From NCBI GenBank assembly GCA_947500845.1, contig CANMTP010000001.1, forward strand, positions 600,088 through 664,087: a stretch of DNA of 64,000 nt. Reading direction: 5' to 3'. The notes under the pieces are model-generated. The model was not told the origin of the DNA and made no database searches. It was given only the letters and a program-made list of their open reading frames with translations. The DNA is from an uncultured Aquimarina sp. (GTDB lineage Bacteria > Bacteroidota > Bacteroidia > Flavobacteriales > Flavobacteriaceae). Positions 18,451 to 27,486 of the stretch are shown here, piece by piece. A program made the position numbers and the translations under genes. Within the stretch, counting starts at the first letter, position 1; each line of letters starts with the position of its first letter.

Positions 18451-20271
18451 CTATATGTCTAAGTCAAACGATGATCTTAATTTATCAATGAGTGGGTTTT
18501 TTTCTCTTAATTTTTCATACTTATCCTGAGGAGTAAACGCATATTTTTTTGAAGCTTCTTCGTTTACGGTAATAACGAGTTCAACACTATAATTATTTAA
18601 TTTTTTATATAAGAATTGAAAAAAACCAGGAAGAGCATTCTCAAGATCAACTTTCATAGATTGATTTGGTAGTTCTAAATGAATCTTATCATCTTTCAGT
18701 ACCGGAATATTCATTGCAAACATAGACCCTATAATTCGTTCCCCTTTTTTATCCTGTATTTTACCATATTCAACCCATGCGGCTTGCATTTGAGATTCGG
18801 TAAAATCTTCCATAGGGAGATTCTTAGGGTCTACAATACTATCTACTTTTTTCTCTTCGTGTTCTTTTTTCTTTTTAATACTACTCAAAGAGAGCCCAGA
18901 AGTTTTTCGCTCTCTGGCAATCAGCACTGATTTTTTTTCTACAACGGCAGGTGCTTCAATTATGGCAGTATTTTCAGAAATAATAGGTGCTTCAACAATT
19001 TCTTCTTTTTCTTCTTGAACTTTTTCAGGAGAAATTATGTCAGATTCCTTGTGTATTTCCCTATTTTGTTCTACTGCAACCTTTTTTTCTTCTTTAGATT
19101 TATGAATTGCTTTCTCTTTAGTTTCCCGAGAGATTTTCAACGCTTTAATACCCTTTTCCTTAAAATATGAAGGAGAAATTATGAAGGGTTGATCATTTTT
19201 TTTTTCTCCGTCCGGTTTAAGAAGGACAGAGGCAAGTTGCATTAAACATAATTCAACCAACAGTCTTTGATTACGACTGGTTTTATACTTTAAGTCACAG
19301 TCATTCGCAAGATCAATTCCCTTAATTAGAAAGTCACTTGAAGCTTTTTGTGATTGCTCCAGATATTTTGCTTTAGTCTGTTCGCCTACTTCTAAAAGAT
19401 TAATCGTTGCCTGATTTTTACAAACTAATAAGTCCCTGAAATGTGAAGCTAATCCGGCGATAAAATGATGTCCATCAAATCCTTGGGCAAGAATTTCATT
19501 AAATTCTATAAGTAATTGCGGGATATTATTTTGGAGAATTAGATCTGTCGTTATAAAATAGGTTTCATAATCAAGAACATTAAGATTCTCGGTTACGGCC
19601 TGACGCGTAAGGTTTTTACCACTAAAACTTACGACTCGGTCAAAAATTGACAATGCGTCTCGCATCGCACCGTCTGCTTTTTGCGCTATGATCTGCAAGG
19701 CATCTTCCTCTGCAATGATACCTTCTTGCTTAGCTACCTGCATCAAGTGGTTTTTGGCATCTGTAACAGTGATTCTTTTAAAATCAAAAATCTGACAACG
19801 AGATAAAATAGTTGGAATAATTTTATGCTTCTCAGTAGTGGCTAATATAAAGATAGCATGCTTTGGTGGCTCTTCTAATGTTTTTAAAAATGCATTGAAC
19901 GCTGCTTGAGACAACATATGTACTTCATCGATAATATATACTTTATATTTTCCTACTTGAGGAGGAATACGTACCTGATCGATAAGGTTTCTAATATCAT
20001 CTACAGAGTTGTTGGAAGCAGCATCAAGTTCAAAAATATTGAAGGCAAAATCTTCATCAGGATGTTCATTTCCATCCTGGTTAATGGTTTTTGCCAAAAT
20101 TCGTGCACAAGAAGTCTTTCCTACACCACGAGGCCCGGTGAATAATAGTGCCTGTGCCAAATGATTATTTTCTATAGCATTAAGCAATGTATTCGTTATA
20201 GCCTGTTGTCCCACGACATCTTTGAAAGTTTGAGGTCTATATTTACGTGCTGATACTATGAAATGTTCCAT
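18451..20271 (-). CDS. dnaX: DNA polymerase III subunit gamma/tau
   Basis: 606 residues from ATG 20271 (MEHFIVSARKYRPQTFKDVVGQ), the usual N-terminus; the frame is open nine codons further but those residues are not family-like. Walker A is GPRGVGKT (46-53), Walker B VYIIDEVHML (111-120), and sensor/arginine region ILATTEKHKIIPTILSRCQIFDF (about 150). It is the clamp-loader ATPase. The four-cysteine zinc module found after Walker A in many DnaX proteins is absent here: between residues 46 and 90 only Cys55 is present. The Lys/Glu-rich linker (about 370-480) and a tau-like C-terminal domain follow. TAACTTTG at 20277-20284 on the minus strand is a plausible -7 box, which would make the mRNA nearly leaderless. 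Confidence 0.96.
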   Translation of the reverse strand: MEHFIVSARKYRPQTFKDVVGQQAITNTLLNAIENNHLAQALLFTGPRGVGKTSCARILAKTINQDGNEHPDEDFAFNIFELDAASNNSVDDIRNLIDQVRIPPQVGKYKVYIIDEVHMLSQAAFNAFLKTLEEPPKHAIFILATTEKHKIIPTILSRCQIFDFKRITVTDAKNHLMQVAKQEGIIAEEDALQIIAQKADGAMRDALSIFDRVVSFSGKNLTRQAVTENLNVLDYETYFITTDLILQNNIPQLLIEFNEILAQGFDGHHFIAGLASHFRDLLVCKNQATINLLEVGEQTKAKYLEQSQKASSDFLIKGIDLANDCDLKYKTSRNQRLLVELCLMQLASVLLKPDGEKKNDQPFIISPSYFKEKGIKALKISRETKEKAIHKSKEEKKVAVEQNREIHKESDIISPEKVQEEKEEIVEAPIISENTAIIEAPAVVEKKSVLIARERKTSGLSLSSIKKKKEHEEKKVDSIVDPKNLPMEDFTESQMQAAWVEYGKIQDKKGERIIGSMFAMNIPVLKDDKIHLELPNQSMKVDLENALPGFFQFLYKKLNNYSVELVITVNEEASKKYAFTPQDKYEKLREKNPLIDKLRSSFDLDI

Positions 20272-20276
20272 TACTA

Positions 20277-20284
20277 CAAAGTTA
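20277..20284 (-). promoter_or_regulatory. -7 box of the dnaX promoter
   Basis: TAACTTTG on the minus strand matches TAnnTTTG and ends six bases before the dnaX ATG, implying an almost leaderless transcript. No convincing -33 box at the standard spacing. Confidence 0.4.
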
Positions 20285-20369
20285 AAAATTGCATCCAAAT
20301 TGAGAATTCTGCAGGATGGTTTTTATGCTGTAGTTATTAACAATATCAAATATTTGTCGTATCGAGTAA

Positions 20370-20396
20370 TTTGGTACATTTATTGTTCTATTTTTG
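20370..20396 (+). promoter_or_regulatory. rnpB promoter
   Basis: TATTTTTG at 20389-20396 matches TAnnTTTG and predicts a start near 20401, where the RNase P RNA begins. TTTG at 20370-20373 may serve as -33 box, although the 15-base spacing is short. Confidence 0.5.
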
Positions 20397-20400
20397 TGCC

Positions 20401-20700
20401 AAGCAGATCACCTTATCGCGGCTTTTAGTCGAGGAAAGTCCGGACACCGAAGCACAGTATAGCGGGTAACGCCCGTCCGTCGTAAGACGAGGACAAGTGC
20501 AACAGAAAGAATATACAGGTAATGCTGTAGTGAAACCAGGTAAACTCTATACGGTGCAACGCCATGTAAACCAGCTTTTGAGGGTTGTGCGCCCAACGTT
20601 GGAGGGTAGGCGGTTAGAGTCAATAAGTAATTATTGGCCTAGATAAATGATAAGGATCTTGAATTTTCAGGAAACAGAATCCGGCTTATGATCTGCTTTT
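20401..20700 (+). ncRNA. rnpB: RNase P RNA (M1-like, bacterial type A)
   Basis: Conserved RNase P core sequences are present in order: GAGGAAAGTCCGGACACC near 20432-20449, ACAGAAA near 20499, GTGAAACCAGGTAAACTC near 20530, ACGCCATGTAAACC near 20559, GGTAGGCGGTTAGAGTC near 20605, and a final CAGAATCCGGCTTATGATC. The 5' AGCAGAT (20402-20408) pairs with ATCTGCT (20691-20697) to form helix P1, followed by a T run that ends the transcript. Length ~300 bases. It removes 5' leaders from tRNA precursors. Confidence 0.96.
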
Positions 20701-20768
20701 TTTAAAATTATTTTAACAAATGTTACTATTAATTTTCTCGTACCTTGTAAACCAAGAAAATTAATTGG

Positions 20769-21896
20769 ATGAAAATTGCTATCGTTTGTTATCCTACCTT
20801 TGGGGGTAGTGGGGTTGTGGCTACAGAGCTTGGAATTGCTCTTGCCAAATTAGATCATGAAGTACACTTTATTACTTACAAACAGCCTGTGCGGTTGGAT
20901 CTATTAAATCCCAATATTCACTTTCATGAAGTTAATGTTCCTACGTATCCACTTTTTCATTACCAGCCTTACGAATTAGCGTTGTCAAGTAAATTAGTAG
21001 ATACTATAAAAAAGTACCAGATAGATGTACTTCATGTGCATTACGCTATTCCCCATGCTTATGCAGGGTATATGGCAAAAAAGATGTTAGAAGAGGAAGG
21101 TATTTATGTACCCATGGTAACTACATTGCATGGTACAGATATTACACTAGTTGGAAATCATCCTTATTATAAACCTGCAGTTACTTTTAGCATTAACAAT
21201 AGCGATATTGTAACTTCAGTATCCCAAAGTTTGAAAGAAGATACGTTGCGTTTATTTGATATTCGGAAAGACATACAAGTCGTTCCTAATTTTATCGATG
21301 TAAGTCACCAGAAAACTAGTTTCACAGATTGTCAGAGAGAGCTAATGGCTACTCCAGAAGAACGTATCGTAACCCATATTAGCAATTTTAGGGCAGTAAA
21401 GCGAATACATGATATTATTGATATATTTTATAATGTCCAAAAAGTGATACCAGCCAAATTACTGATGGTGGGAGAAGGGCCTGAACGTAAACCTGCAGAG
21501 AAGAAATGTAGAGAGTTGGGAATAAAAGATAAAGTGATTTTCTTTGGGAATAGTAGCGAAATAGACAAAATTCTTTGTTTCTCTGATCTGTTTTTGCTCC
21601 CTTCAGAAAGAGAAAGTTTTGGTTTGGCAGCATTAGAAGCTATGGTAAACAAAGTACCCGTAATCTCAAGTGATGCTGGTGGAATACCAGAAGTAAATAA
21701 TCATGGTGTTTCTGGGTATTTAAGTAAAGTTGGAGATGTAGAAGATATGTCTGAAAATGCTATTAAGATATTAAAAGATGACAACATTCTTGAGATGTTC
21801 AAACAAAATGCATATAAAGAGGCCAAAAAATTTGACGTAAATGAAATCGTTCCTAAATACGTTGCATTATACGAAGGTGCATTAGCAATGTCTTAG
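20769..21896 (+). CDS. bshA: N-acetyl-alpha-D-glucosaminyl L-malate synthase
   Basis: 375 residues, GT4 family glycosyltransferase. The N-terminus MKIAIVCYPTFGGSGVVATELGIALAKLDHEVHFITYKQP is typical of BshA; HVHYAIPHAYAGY and TTLHGTDITLVG follow (about 95-130), and the C-terminal nucleotide-sugar site is LLPSERESFGLAALEAM (about 277-293). It joins GlcNAc from UDP-GlcNAc to L-malate, the first step of bacillithiol synthesis. bshB and bshC are not in this window. It is separated from rnpB by about 70 bases and appears monocistronic. Confidence 0.93.
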   Translation: MKIAIVCYPTFGGSGVVATELGIALAKLDHEVHFITYKQPVRLDLLNPNIHFHEVNVPTYPLFHYQPYELALSSKLVDTIKKYQIDVLHVHYAIPHAYAGYMAKKMLEEEGIYVPMVTTLHGTDITLVGNHPYYKPAVTFSINNSDIVTSVSQSLKEDTLRLFDIRKDIQVVPNFIDVSHQKTSFTDCQRELMATPEERIVTHISNFRAVKRIHDIIDIFYNVQKVIPAKLLMVGEGPERKPAEKKCRELGIKDKVIFFGNSSEIDKILCFSDLFLLPSERESFGLAALEAMVNKVPVISSDAGGIPEVNNHGVSGYLSKVGDVEDMSENAIKILKDDNILEMFKQNAYKEAKKFDVNEIVPKYVALYEGALAMS

Positions 21897-21925
21897 GAAC
21901 GATTTATATAAGTACTATCTTTTGT

Positions 21926-22426
21926 TTAGAATTTGTACCGAACAGATAACCCCCAATCGATTTCAAGATCATCTGTATCATCAGTTATTCCAAATTCAGG
22001 TCTTATATCAAAGGACAATTGTAAAGGAATCTCAAAATTATATTCAATTCCCACATTTCCCGCAATAAATACGTCAAATTCACTATCTACTGCGTCAGAA
22101 TCAAAAGTAAGGTATCTTAATGAAGCACCTGGGCCTACATACCAATAAAGACCTTTGTTAATACCAAACATCCAATGATATAATCCTGTAAGCTTATACA
22201 AATCGAAATCTAAACCTCCTGCATCTTCGTTACGCCACCCAAAATCAATTTCAACTCTATTATCACTACTTACCAGACGCTGATAAGTTGCTTCTAGACC
22301 AAGTCCTGTATCATCTTCATCTCCTAATCGAAGACCTATTGCATTTTTGGATAAGCTTTCCTGAGCTTGTAGGACTCCCGAAAATGCCATGGAAAAAATC
22401 ATAATTACTAAAATTTGCTTAATCAT
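21926..22426 (-). CDS. small outer-membrane beta-barrel protein
   Basis: 166 residues with a signal peptide (MIKQILVIMIFSMAFSGVLQAQ) and a mature part of alternating strands: AIGLRLGDEDDTGLGLEATYQRLV, NRVEIDFGWRNEDAGGLDFDLYKLTGLYHWMF, LYWYVGPGASLRYLTF, VFIAGNVGIEYNFEIPLQLSFDIRPEFGI, ending WGLSVRYKF with a C-terminal Phe, the outer-membrane insertion signal. Strand pattern suggests an eight-stranded barrel. No specific family was recognised. It is convergent with bshA. Confidence 0.75.
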   Translation of the reverse strand: MIKQILVIMIFSMAFSGVLQAQESLSKNAIGLRLGDEDDTGLGLEATYQRLVSSDNRVEIDFGWRNEDAGGLDFDLYKLTGLYHWMFGINKGLYWYVGPGASLRYLTFDSDAVDSEFDVFIAGNVGIEYNFEIPLQLSFDIRPEFGITDDTDDLEIDWGLSVRYKF

Positions 22427-22520
22427 AATAATAAATTTAGGTTTGTTGTTTAACGAAGCTAATATAACGTCACTATGATGTTATTGTTGTGAAAAGTACT
22501 TAAAATTTTGTTAATTTCGA

Positions 22521-23332
22521 TCAATTGCGTCTTCTATTTACATTTGTACTTTCGAAAATCTTATCGGCAGAATTAGCAATAAAACCTGTAAAAAGATTAC
22601 CTTCTCCTGTTGGATATCGCAGTGCGAATTCATAATAGCATGATGTTACTTTTTTGACCTTTTCTTTAAATTCTACCTCGATTTCATCGGCTAATATGCT
22701 AGACTGTTCTAAGAACAAAGAGGGATTACCTTTGATCTTGCCACCAGAAGAATTTAATTTAAATCCATTGGTTTGTAGAAATTCATTAATCTGAGCTAAA
22801 GATTCAAATGACTTTAGTTTATTAACATCTACAGTAAAATGATTCGAACAAAAACCATTAACATACATCCATGCCGCATATTCAGATTCTTCCAGAAGTT
22901 CTTGATAGATCTTTAAAGAAGGTTTTGGCCAAACTCTTCCTTTTAAGATCAAATCTTTTGCATTAAATGTATTGGGTTGAACTTGATTCAATACAACATC
23001 AATAGTCTTTTGTAGTTTCATAGAAAATTCTTCCAGCAATAACTCGCTTATAAAAATTTTGGTGCATTAGCTTCTGTTTTATGTTCAAAGTGTTTTGCAA
23101 ACAATTTCTTTTTCTCAAAATGATATTCCCCCTTGGCTTCATATCCCATGGCTTTAAAAGGCTTCGCCAAAACATCAATATTTATTCTAACATCATTAAA
23201 AGTACGTATAGCAATGTGATCATTGAATACGGTATCGCCTTTTTCTTCAAATAAAGATTTTACTTTTGCTGTTGAGGGTGTTTTTGCTGTGTATTGTTCC
23301 CAAAGCTGTTCAAAAAAACAGGTAGAATCCAT
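22521..23332 (-). pseudogene. DUF1338 / HglS-like 2-oxoadipate dioxygenase-decarboxylase, split by a one-base frameshift
   Basis: Two consecutive minus-strand frames together encode one ~270-residue DUF1338 protein. The first (23332 to a TAA at 23048) starts MDSTCFFEQLWEQYTAKTPS and holds NDHIAIRTFND, with the likely metal-binding His, and GEYHFEKKKLFAKHFEH. It breaks off after NAPKF. The next frame resumes at once as IFISELLLEEFSMKLQ and runs through ESEYAAWMYVNGFCSNHFTV and YPTGEGNLFTGFIANSADKIFE to 22521. The junction is an A4T5 run (23052-23060 on the plus strand) that appears one base short. HglS in Pseudomonas converts 2-oxoadipate to D-2-hydroxyglutarate in lysine breakdown. It could be a true pseudogene, an assembly error, or (less likely) a site of slippage on A AAA. 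Confidence 0.85.
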
Positions 23333-23494
23333 TTTAATAATGTTTTAGTTTTGATGTAAAATTACTAGTTTTGACCCTTATTGCTACACATTAATACTTG
23401 TTTAGTTTTATTAATGGTGATTTTATGTCAAATTAATCTTATGGCATATTGCAATAAAAAATTTGGTCTTGGATCTTTAAAGTTTATAATAATT

Positions 23495-23980
23495 ATGCAT
23501 CATTTTGATTATATAGATCAACAAATACTTCTACAGATACGAGAAGATGCCAGAAAACCATTTTCTCAGATAGCAGATGACCTAAAAATTTCTAATTCTT
23601 TAGTGCATCAAAGAATTAGAAAGTTGAAACAACATGGAGTAATACAACAGGCCGAGTTTGTGGTAAATGAAAAAAGGATAGGCTTCAGAACAAAATCTTA
23701 TGTTGGTATTCGATTACGTGAAGCGAGATATGCAGAAAAAGTAGTAGAAGGATTAAGAAATATACCCGAAATTTTAGAATGTAATTATGTATCGGGTAAT
23801 TATGCCATTTTCATTCTTATTTTTGCATATGATAATCAACATTTGCGAAAGATTCTATACGAACAGGTACATCATATTGATGGTGTAGCAGGAACCGATA
23901 GCTTTATATGTTTTGATACTAATTTTAAACGAACAGTTTCATTGGACTCTTTGGTAAAGAAAGATAAATATGATCAATAA
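23495..23980 (+). CDS. Lrp/AsnC family transcriptional regulator
   Basis: 161 residues from ATG 23495 (MHHFDYIDQQILLQIRED); the upstream part of the open frame is hydrophobic and not family-like. The N-terminal winged helix-turn-helix is at about 5-60 (FSQIADDLKISNSLVHQRIRKLKQHGVI) and the C-terminal ligand-sensing RAM/ACT-like domain at about 68-150 (SYVGIRLREARYAEKVVEGLRNIPEILECNYVSGNYAIFILIFA). Such regulators sense amino acids. It is divergent from the DUF1338 gene and overlaps the start of the FAD/Fe-S dehydrogenase by 11 bases, so it probably controls both. Confidence 0.9.
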   Translation: MHHFDYIDQQILLQIREDARKPFSQIADDLKISNSLVHQRIRKLKQHGVIQQAEFVVNEKRIGFRTKSYVGIRLREARYAEKVVEGLRNIPEILECNYVSGNYAIFILIFAYDNQHLRKILYEQVHHIDGVAGTDSFICFDTNFKRTVSLDSLVKKDKYDQ

Positions 23981-26897
23981 AGAAACATGGTTATCCTTGA
24001 AGAGTCAACTTGAAGGTGAAATAAAATCTGATCAACTTAGCAAGATATTATACGCTACTGATGCTTCCGTATATCGAAGAATCCCATTAGCAGTTGCATT
24101 TCCTAAATCGGTTAATGATATAAAAAAGATCGTAAACTTTGCCTTACAATACAAAGTAGGTCTTATTCCTAGAACAGCCGGTACATCTCTAGCAGGACAA
24201 TGTGTAGGGGATGGCATAGTGGTCGATGTTTCTAAGCATTTCACCAAAATAATATCTGTAGATCCAGAAAGAAAGACAGTTATAGTGCAGCCTGGAGTGA
24301 TTCGCGATGATCTTAATCGTTTCTTGAAACCTTATGGTTTATTTTTTGGACCTAATACCTCTACCTCTAATCGATGTATGATTGGAGGTATGGTGGGGAA
24401 TAATAGTAGTGGTACAACTTCGATTCAGTACGGAGTGACTAGAGATAAAGTGTTAGAGCTGCATACTATTTTGTCTGATGGGAGCGAGGTCGTTTTTTCT
24501 GAAATTTCTTTATCTATACTTGAAGAAAAGAAGAGATTAAATACGCTGGAAGGTAAAATCTACCAGCAAATCTATGAAGAACTTTCTTCAGACTCAGTAC
24601 AACAGCAGATTAAAGATAATTTTCCGAAACCCGAAATACATCGTCGAAACACTGGATATGCCATTGATGAATTGATAGATTCTGAAGTTTTTTCAAAAGA
24701 TAGTGCACCTTTTAACATGTGTAAACTGCTTGCAGGAAGTGAAGGCACCTTAGCCTTTATTACCCAAATTAAGTTACAACTGGATGAACTTCCTCCTAAG
24801 GAATCACTCATGATTGCGGCACATTTCAGTAGCATTGATGATTGCATGAAAGCAGTAGCACCAGTGATGAAACATTCATTGTTTACCTGCGAGATGATGG
24901 ATAAGACTATTTTAGATTGTACTAAAAATAACATCGAACAGTTAAAGAATCGATTTTTTATTGAAGACGACCCGGAAGCAATCTTAATGTTAGAGTTAAG
25001 AAGTGAAAATGTTGGTGATTTGGAAAAGCAAAAAGAGAGTCTATTAGAAACGCTGAACAATTCAACAGCAAGTTATTCTAATCCCATTTTAATTGGCAAT
25101 GAAATCAATCAAGCATTAGAACTTCGTAAGGCCGGATTAGGTCTGCTGGGAAACATTGTTGGTGATAAAAAAGCAGTTGCCTGTATTGAAGATACAGCTG
25201 TTGCAATTCCAGATCTGGCAGAATATATCTCAGAGTTTACAAAAGTAATGAATTCTTATAATCAAAAAGCGGTATATTATGCTCATGCGGGTGCTGGAGA
25301 GTTGCATTTAAGACCTATTTTGGATCTAAAGAAAAGTGGAGATGTTAGTTTATTTAAAAAAATAACCGACGATGTGGCTTCTTTAGTAAAAAAATATCAG
25401 GGATCTATGAGTGGTGAGCATGGTGACGGAATTGTACGAGCAAGCTATATTCCCTTTATGATAGGAGAAGAGAACTATGAAATTGTAAAACACATAAAGA
25501 AAAGCTTTGATCCTTATAATATCTTCAATCCCGGTAAGATTGTGGATGCATACCCAATGGATCAAAAATTACGATATGAAATTGATCGAGATGAACCAGA
25601 AATAAATACTTTACTGGATTTTTCAGATTCCCTGGGAATTTTAAGAGCCACTGAGAAATGTAACGGAAGTGGAGATTGCCGTAAATCTGCAGCCGCCGGA
25701 GGCACTATGTGCCCGAGTTATAGAGTAACAAAAAATGAGAAGGACACCACCAGAGGTAGAGCTAATGCATTAAGAGAGTTTTTGACCAATAGCGATAAGT
25801 CGAACAAATTCAATAATAAAGAGCTTAAAGAAGTTTTTGACTTATGTCTGAGTTGTAAAGGATGCGCCAGTGAATGTCCCTCGAATGTAGATGTTGCTAC
25901 ATTAAAAGCAGAATTTGAGTATCAATATCAGCAAGAAAACGGGATTTCATTAAGAACAAAGCTTTTTGCGTATAATAATAAGTTTAATGAACTAGGTAGG
26001 AAGGCAACGGGATTAACTAATTTCTTTTTTAGAAATAAGCTTACTTCAGGTATTATTAAATCTGTATTTGGTATTGCAAAAAAACGAGATTTACCACAAT
26101 TAAGTAAACAATCATTACGAAATTGGTGCAAAGATAATCTTAACAGCATTCAGCCTGCACGCCCTGTTAAAAGTATCTTTTTCTTTGTAGACGAATTTAC
26201 TAATCATCTAGATACTGGGATAGGTATTGATGCTATAGAACTATTAACCAGTTTAAATTATGAAGTAAAGGTTGTACATCACAAGGAAAGTGGACGTAGT
26301 TTTATTTCAAAAGGGTTATTGAAACCGGCAAAAGAATTGGCTAACTATAATATAGATGTCTTTAGCAATTTGATTTCCACTAAATACCCATTAGTTGGTT
26401 TAGAGCCTTCAGCTATTTTAACTTTTAGAGATGAATATCTGCGATTGTCAAAGGATAAAAAAAGAGCAAAATCCTTGTCTGAAAACACTTTTTTAATCGA
26501 TGAATTTTTAGCTTCTGAAATAGAAAAAGGAGCTATAACTTCAAGCCAATTTACCTTAGAATCTAAAACTATAAAATTACATGGACATTGCCATCAAAAG
26601 GCTTTATCTAACATACATGATACTTTTTCAATACTGAATTTACCAGTGAATTTTAAGGTTACCATTATTCCATCGGGTTGCTGTGGTATGGCAGGGTCTT
26701 TTGGGTATGAAAAAGAACACTATAATATAAGCATGAAAGTAGGAGAACAAACTTTGTTTCCCGCGGTTAGAAAAACATCTGAAGATACCATAATTGCTGC
26801 TGTGGGTACTAGTTGCAGGCATCAAATTCTTGATGGGACTAATCGCTATGCTCTACATCCTGTTACCATTCTAAGAAATTCTTTAATTAATCAATAG
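23970..26897 (+). CDS. FAD-binding and (Fe-S)-binding dehydrogenase, YdiJ / D-2-hydroxyglutarate dehydrogenase type
   Basis: 975 residues. FAD-binding PCMH domain at about 30-210 (VAFPKSVNDIKKIVNFALQYKVGLIPRTAGTS, GGMVGNNSSGTTSIQYG), FAD-linked oxidase C-terminal domain to about 530 (GEHGDGIVRASYIPFMIG), then two 4Fe-4S segments (CNGSGDCRKSAAAGGTMCPSYR, about 565-590; CLSCKGCASECPSNVD, about 630) and CCG-like motifs near the end (HGHCHQKAL, SGCCGMAGSFGYE). YdiJ-type proteins oxidise D-2-hydroxy acids; members act on D-lactate or D-2-hydroxyglutarate. The neighbouring HglS-like gene, whose product would be D-2-hydroxyglutarate, favours the latter; that is inference. It shares its message with the Lrp regulator. 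Confidence 0.85.
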   Translation: MINKETWLSLKSQLEGEIKSDQLSKILYATDASVYRRIPLAVAFPKSVNDIKKIVNFALQYKVGLIPRTAGTSLAGQCVGDGIVVDVSKHFTKIISVDPERKTVIVQPGVIRDDLNRFLKPYGLFFGPNTSTSNRCMIGGMVGNNSSGTTSIQYGVTRDKVLELHTILSDGSEVVFSEISLSILEEKKRLNTLEGKIYQQIYEELSSDSVQQQIKDNFPKPEIHRRNTGYAIDELIDSEVFSKDSAPFNMCKLLAGSEGTLAFITQIKLQLDELPPKESLMIAAHFSSIDDCMKAVAPVMKHSLFTCEMMDKTILDCTKNNIEQLKNRFFIEDDPEAILMLELRSENVGDLEKQKESLLETLNNSTASYSNPILIGNEINQALELRKAGLGLLGNIVGDKKAVACIEDTAVAIPDLAEYISEFTKVMNSYNQKAVYYAHAGAGELHLRPILDLKKSGDVSLFKKITDDVASLVKKYQGSMSGEHGDGIVRASYIPFMIGEENYEIVKHIKKSFDPYNIFNPGKIVDAYPMDQKLRYEIDRDEPEINTLLDFSDSLGILRATEKCNGSGDCRKSAAAGGTMCPSYRVTKNEKDTTRGRANALREFLTNSDKSNKFNNKELKEVFDLCLSCKGCASECPSNVDVATLKAEFEYQYQQENGISLRTKLFAYNNKFNELGRKATGLTNFFFRNKLTSGIIKSVFGIAKKRDLPQLSKQSLRNWCKDNLNSIQPARPVKSIFFFVDEFTNHLDTGIGIDAIELLTSLNYEVKVVHHKESGRSFISKGLLKPAKELANYNIDVFSNLISTKYPLVGLEPSAILTFRDEYLRLSKDKKRAKSLSENTFLIDEFLASEIEKGAITSSQFTLESKTIKLHGHCHQKALSNIHDTFSILNLPVNFKVTIIPSGCCGMAGSFGYEKEHYNISMKVGEQTLFPAVRKTSEDTIIAAVGTSCRHQILDGTNRYALHPVTILRNSLINQ

Positions 26898-27486
26898 AAT
26901 TCCCGTAGGCTCTGCTCTGTAAGCAGCGACGGCATCCGAGGTGAAAAGTCTAGTTTCTGATAATTCAATGACTAGGTCTCGAGGGGATTAATAATCTTTA
27001 TCGAAAATTAATTAATTCTTTGATAACCATATCCTTCTATTTTCGACTTCCATAATCATTTAGTACGCGTTTGAATAGTCTACTAATATAATATCAATTT
27101 AATTTAAGACAGGTGAATTTTTAATCAAAAGCCTTGTCATTCTGAGACTGACTAAGGATTGGTACTTTCCGCAGAGATAGGGCAAGCTATTTTTCTTCGT
27201 TTCATCACGAAAAATCACTAAAACCTGCCTGTCAAAATACAACGCAGGGTAGCTTTGAAAGCTTATTAAATCAAATTCTTAGGTCTAACTCACATTAATA
27301 TAGTGGTCCTTTCAGGTTTCAGAATAGAAGTTTATTCCTGTTTTTATACTATCCTACATTAATTTAGAAATATTTCAGTTTTTTGGAGATTTACATTATT
27401 TCAAAACTTCCAGACAAATGAAAGTATTCTGTGATTTACAATTGTCTGGAAGTTTTCGATTTACAATAAATAATGCCCTGGAATTT
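26898..27486. other. 589-base intergenic region without a recognisable gene
   Basis: Both flanking genes end here (the YdiJ-like gene on plus, the glycosidase on minus). A small hairpin CTGCT-CTGTA-AGCAG lies near 26916-26930. At about 27135-27240 is GTCATTCTGAG followed later by TTTTTCTTCG and CCTGC/GCAGG arms; the opening resembles the GTCATTCTGA element dispersed in many Bacteroidota genomes. A perfect 15-bp inverted repeat lies at 27403-27456. No open frame of useful length or coding bias was seen. Confidence 0.5.
27403..27456 (-). terminator. perfect 15-bp inverted repeat downstream of the glycosidase gene
   Basis: AAAACTTCCAGACAA (27403-27417) pairs exactly with TTGTCTGGAAGTTTT (27442-27456) around a 24-base loop. 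It starts 30 bases after the stop of the minus-strand glycosidase and ends in TTTT in both directions, so it may end transcription from either side. The long loop and short T run make efficiency uncertain. Confidence 0.5.

Noticed and set aside
20408..20623. A 71-codon minus-strand frame
   Set aside because: It lies wholly inside the RNase P RNA gene on the other strand, and its sequence is explained by RNA conservation.
23048..23062. Programmed -1 frameshift in the DUF1338 gene
   Set aside because: The site allows one tRNA-Lys to slip on A AAA but does not form a full X XXY YYZ heptamer, and no downstream stem was seen. A plain mutation or sequencing error is simpler.
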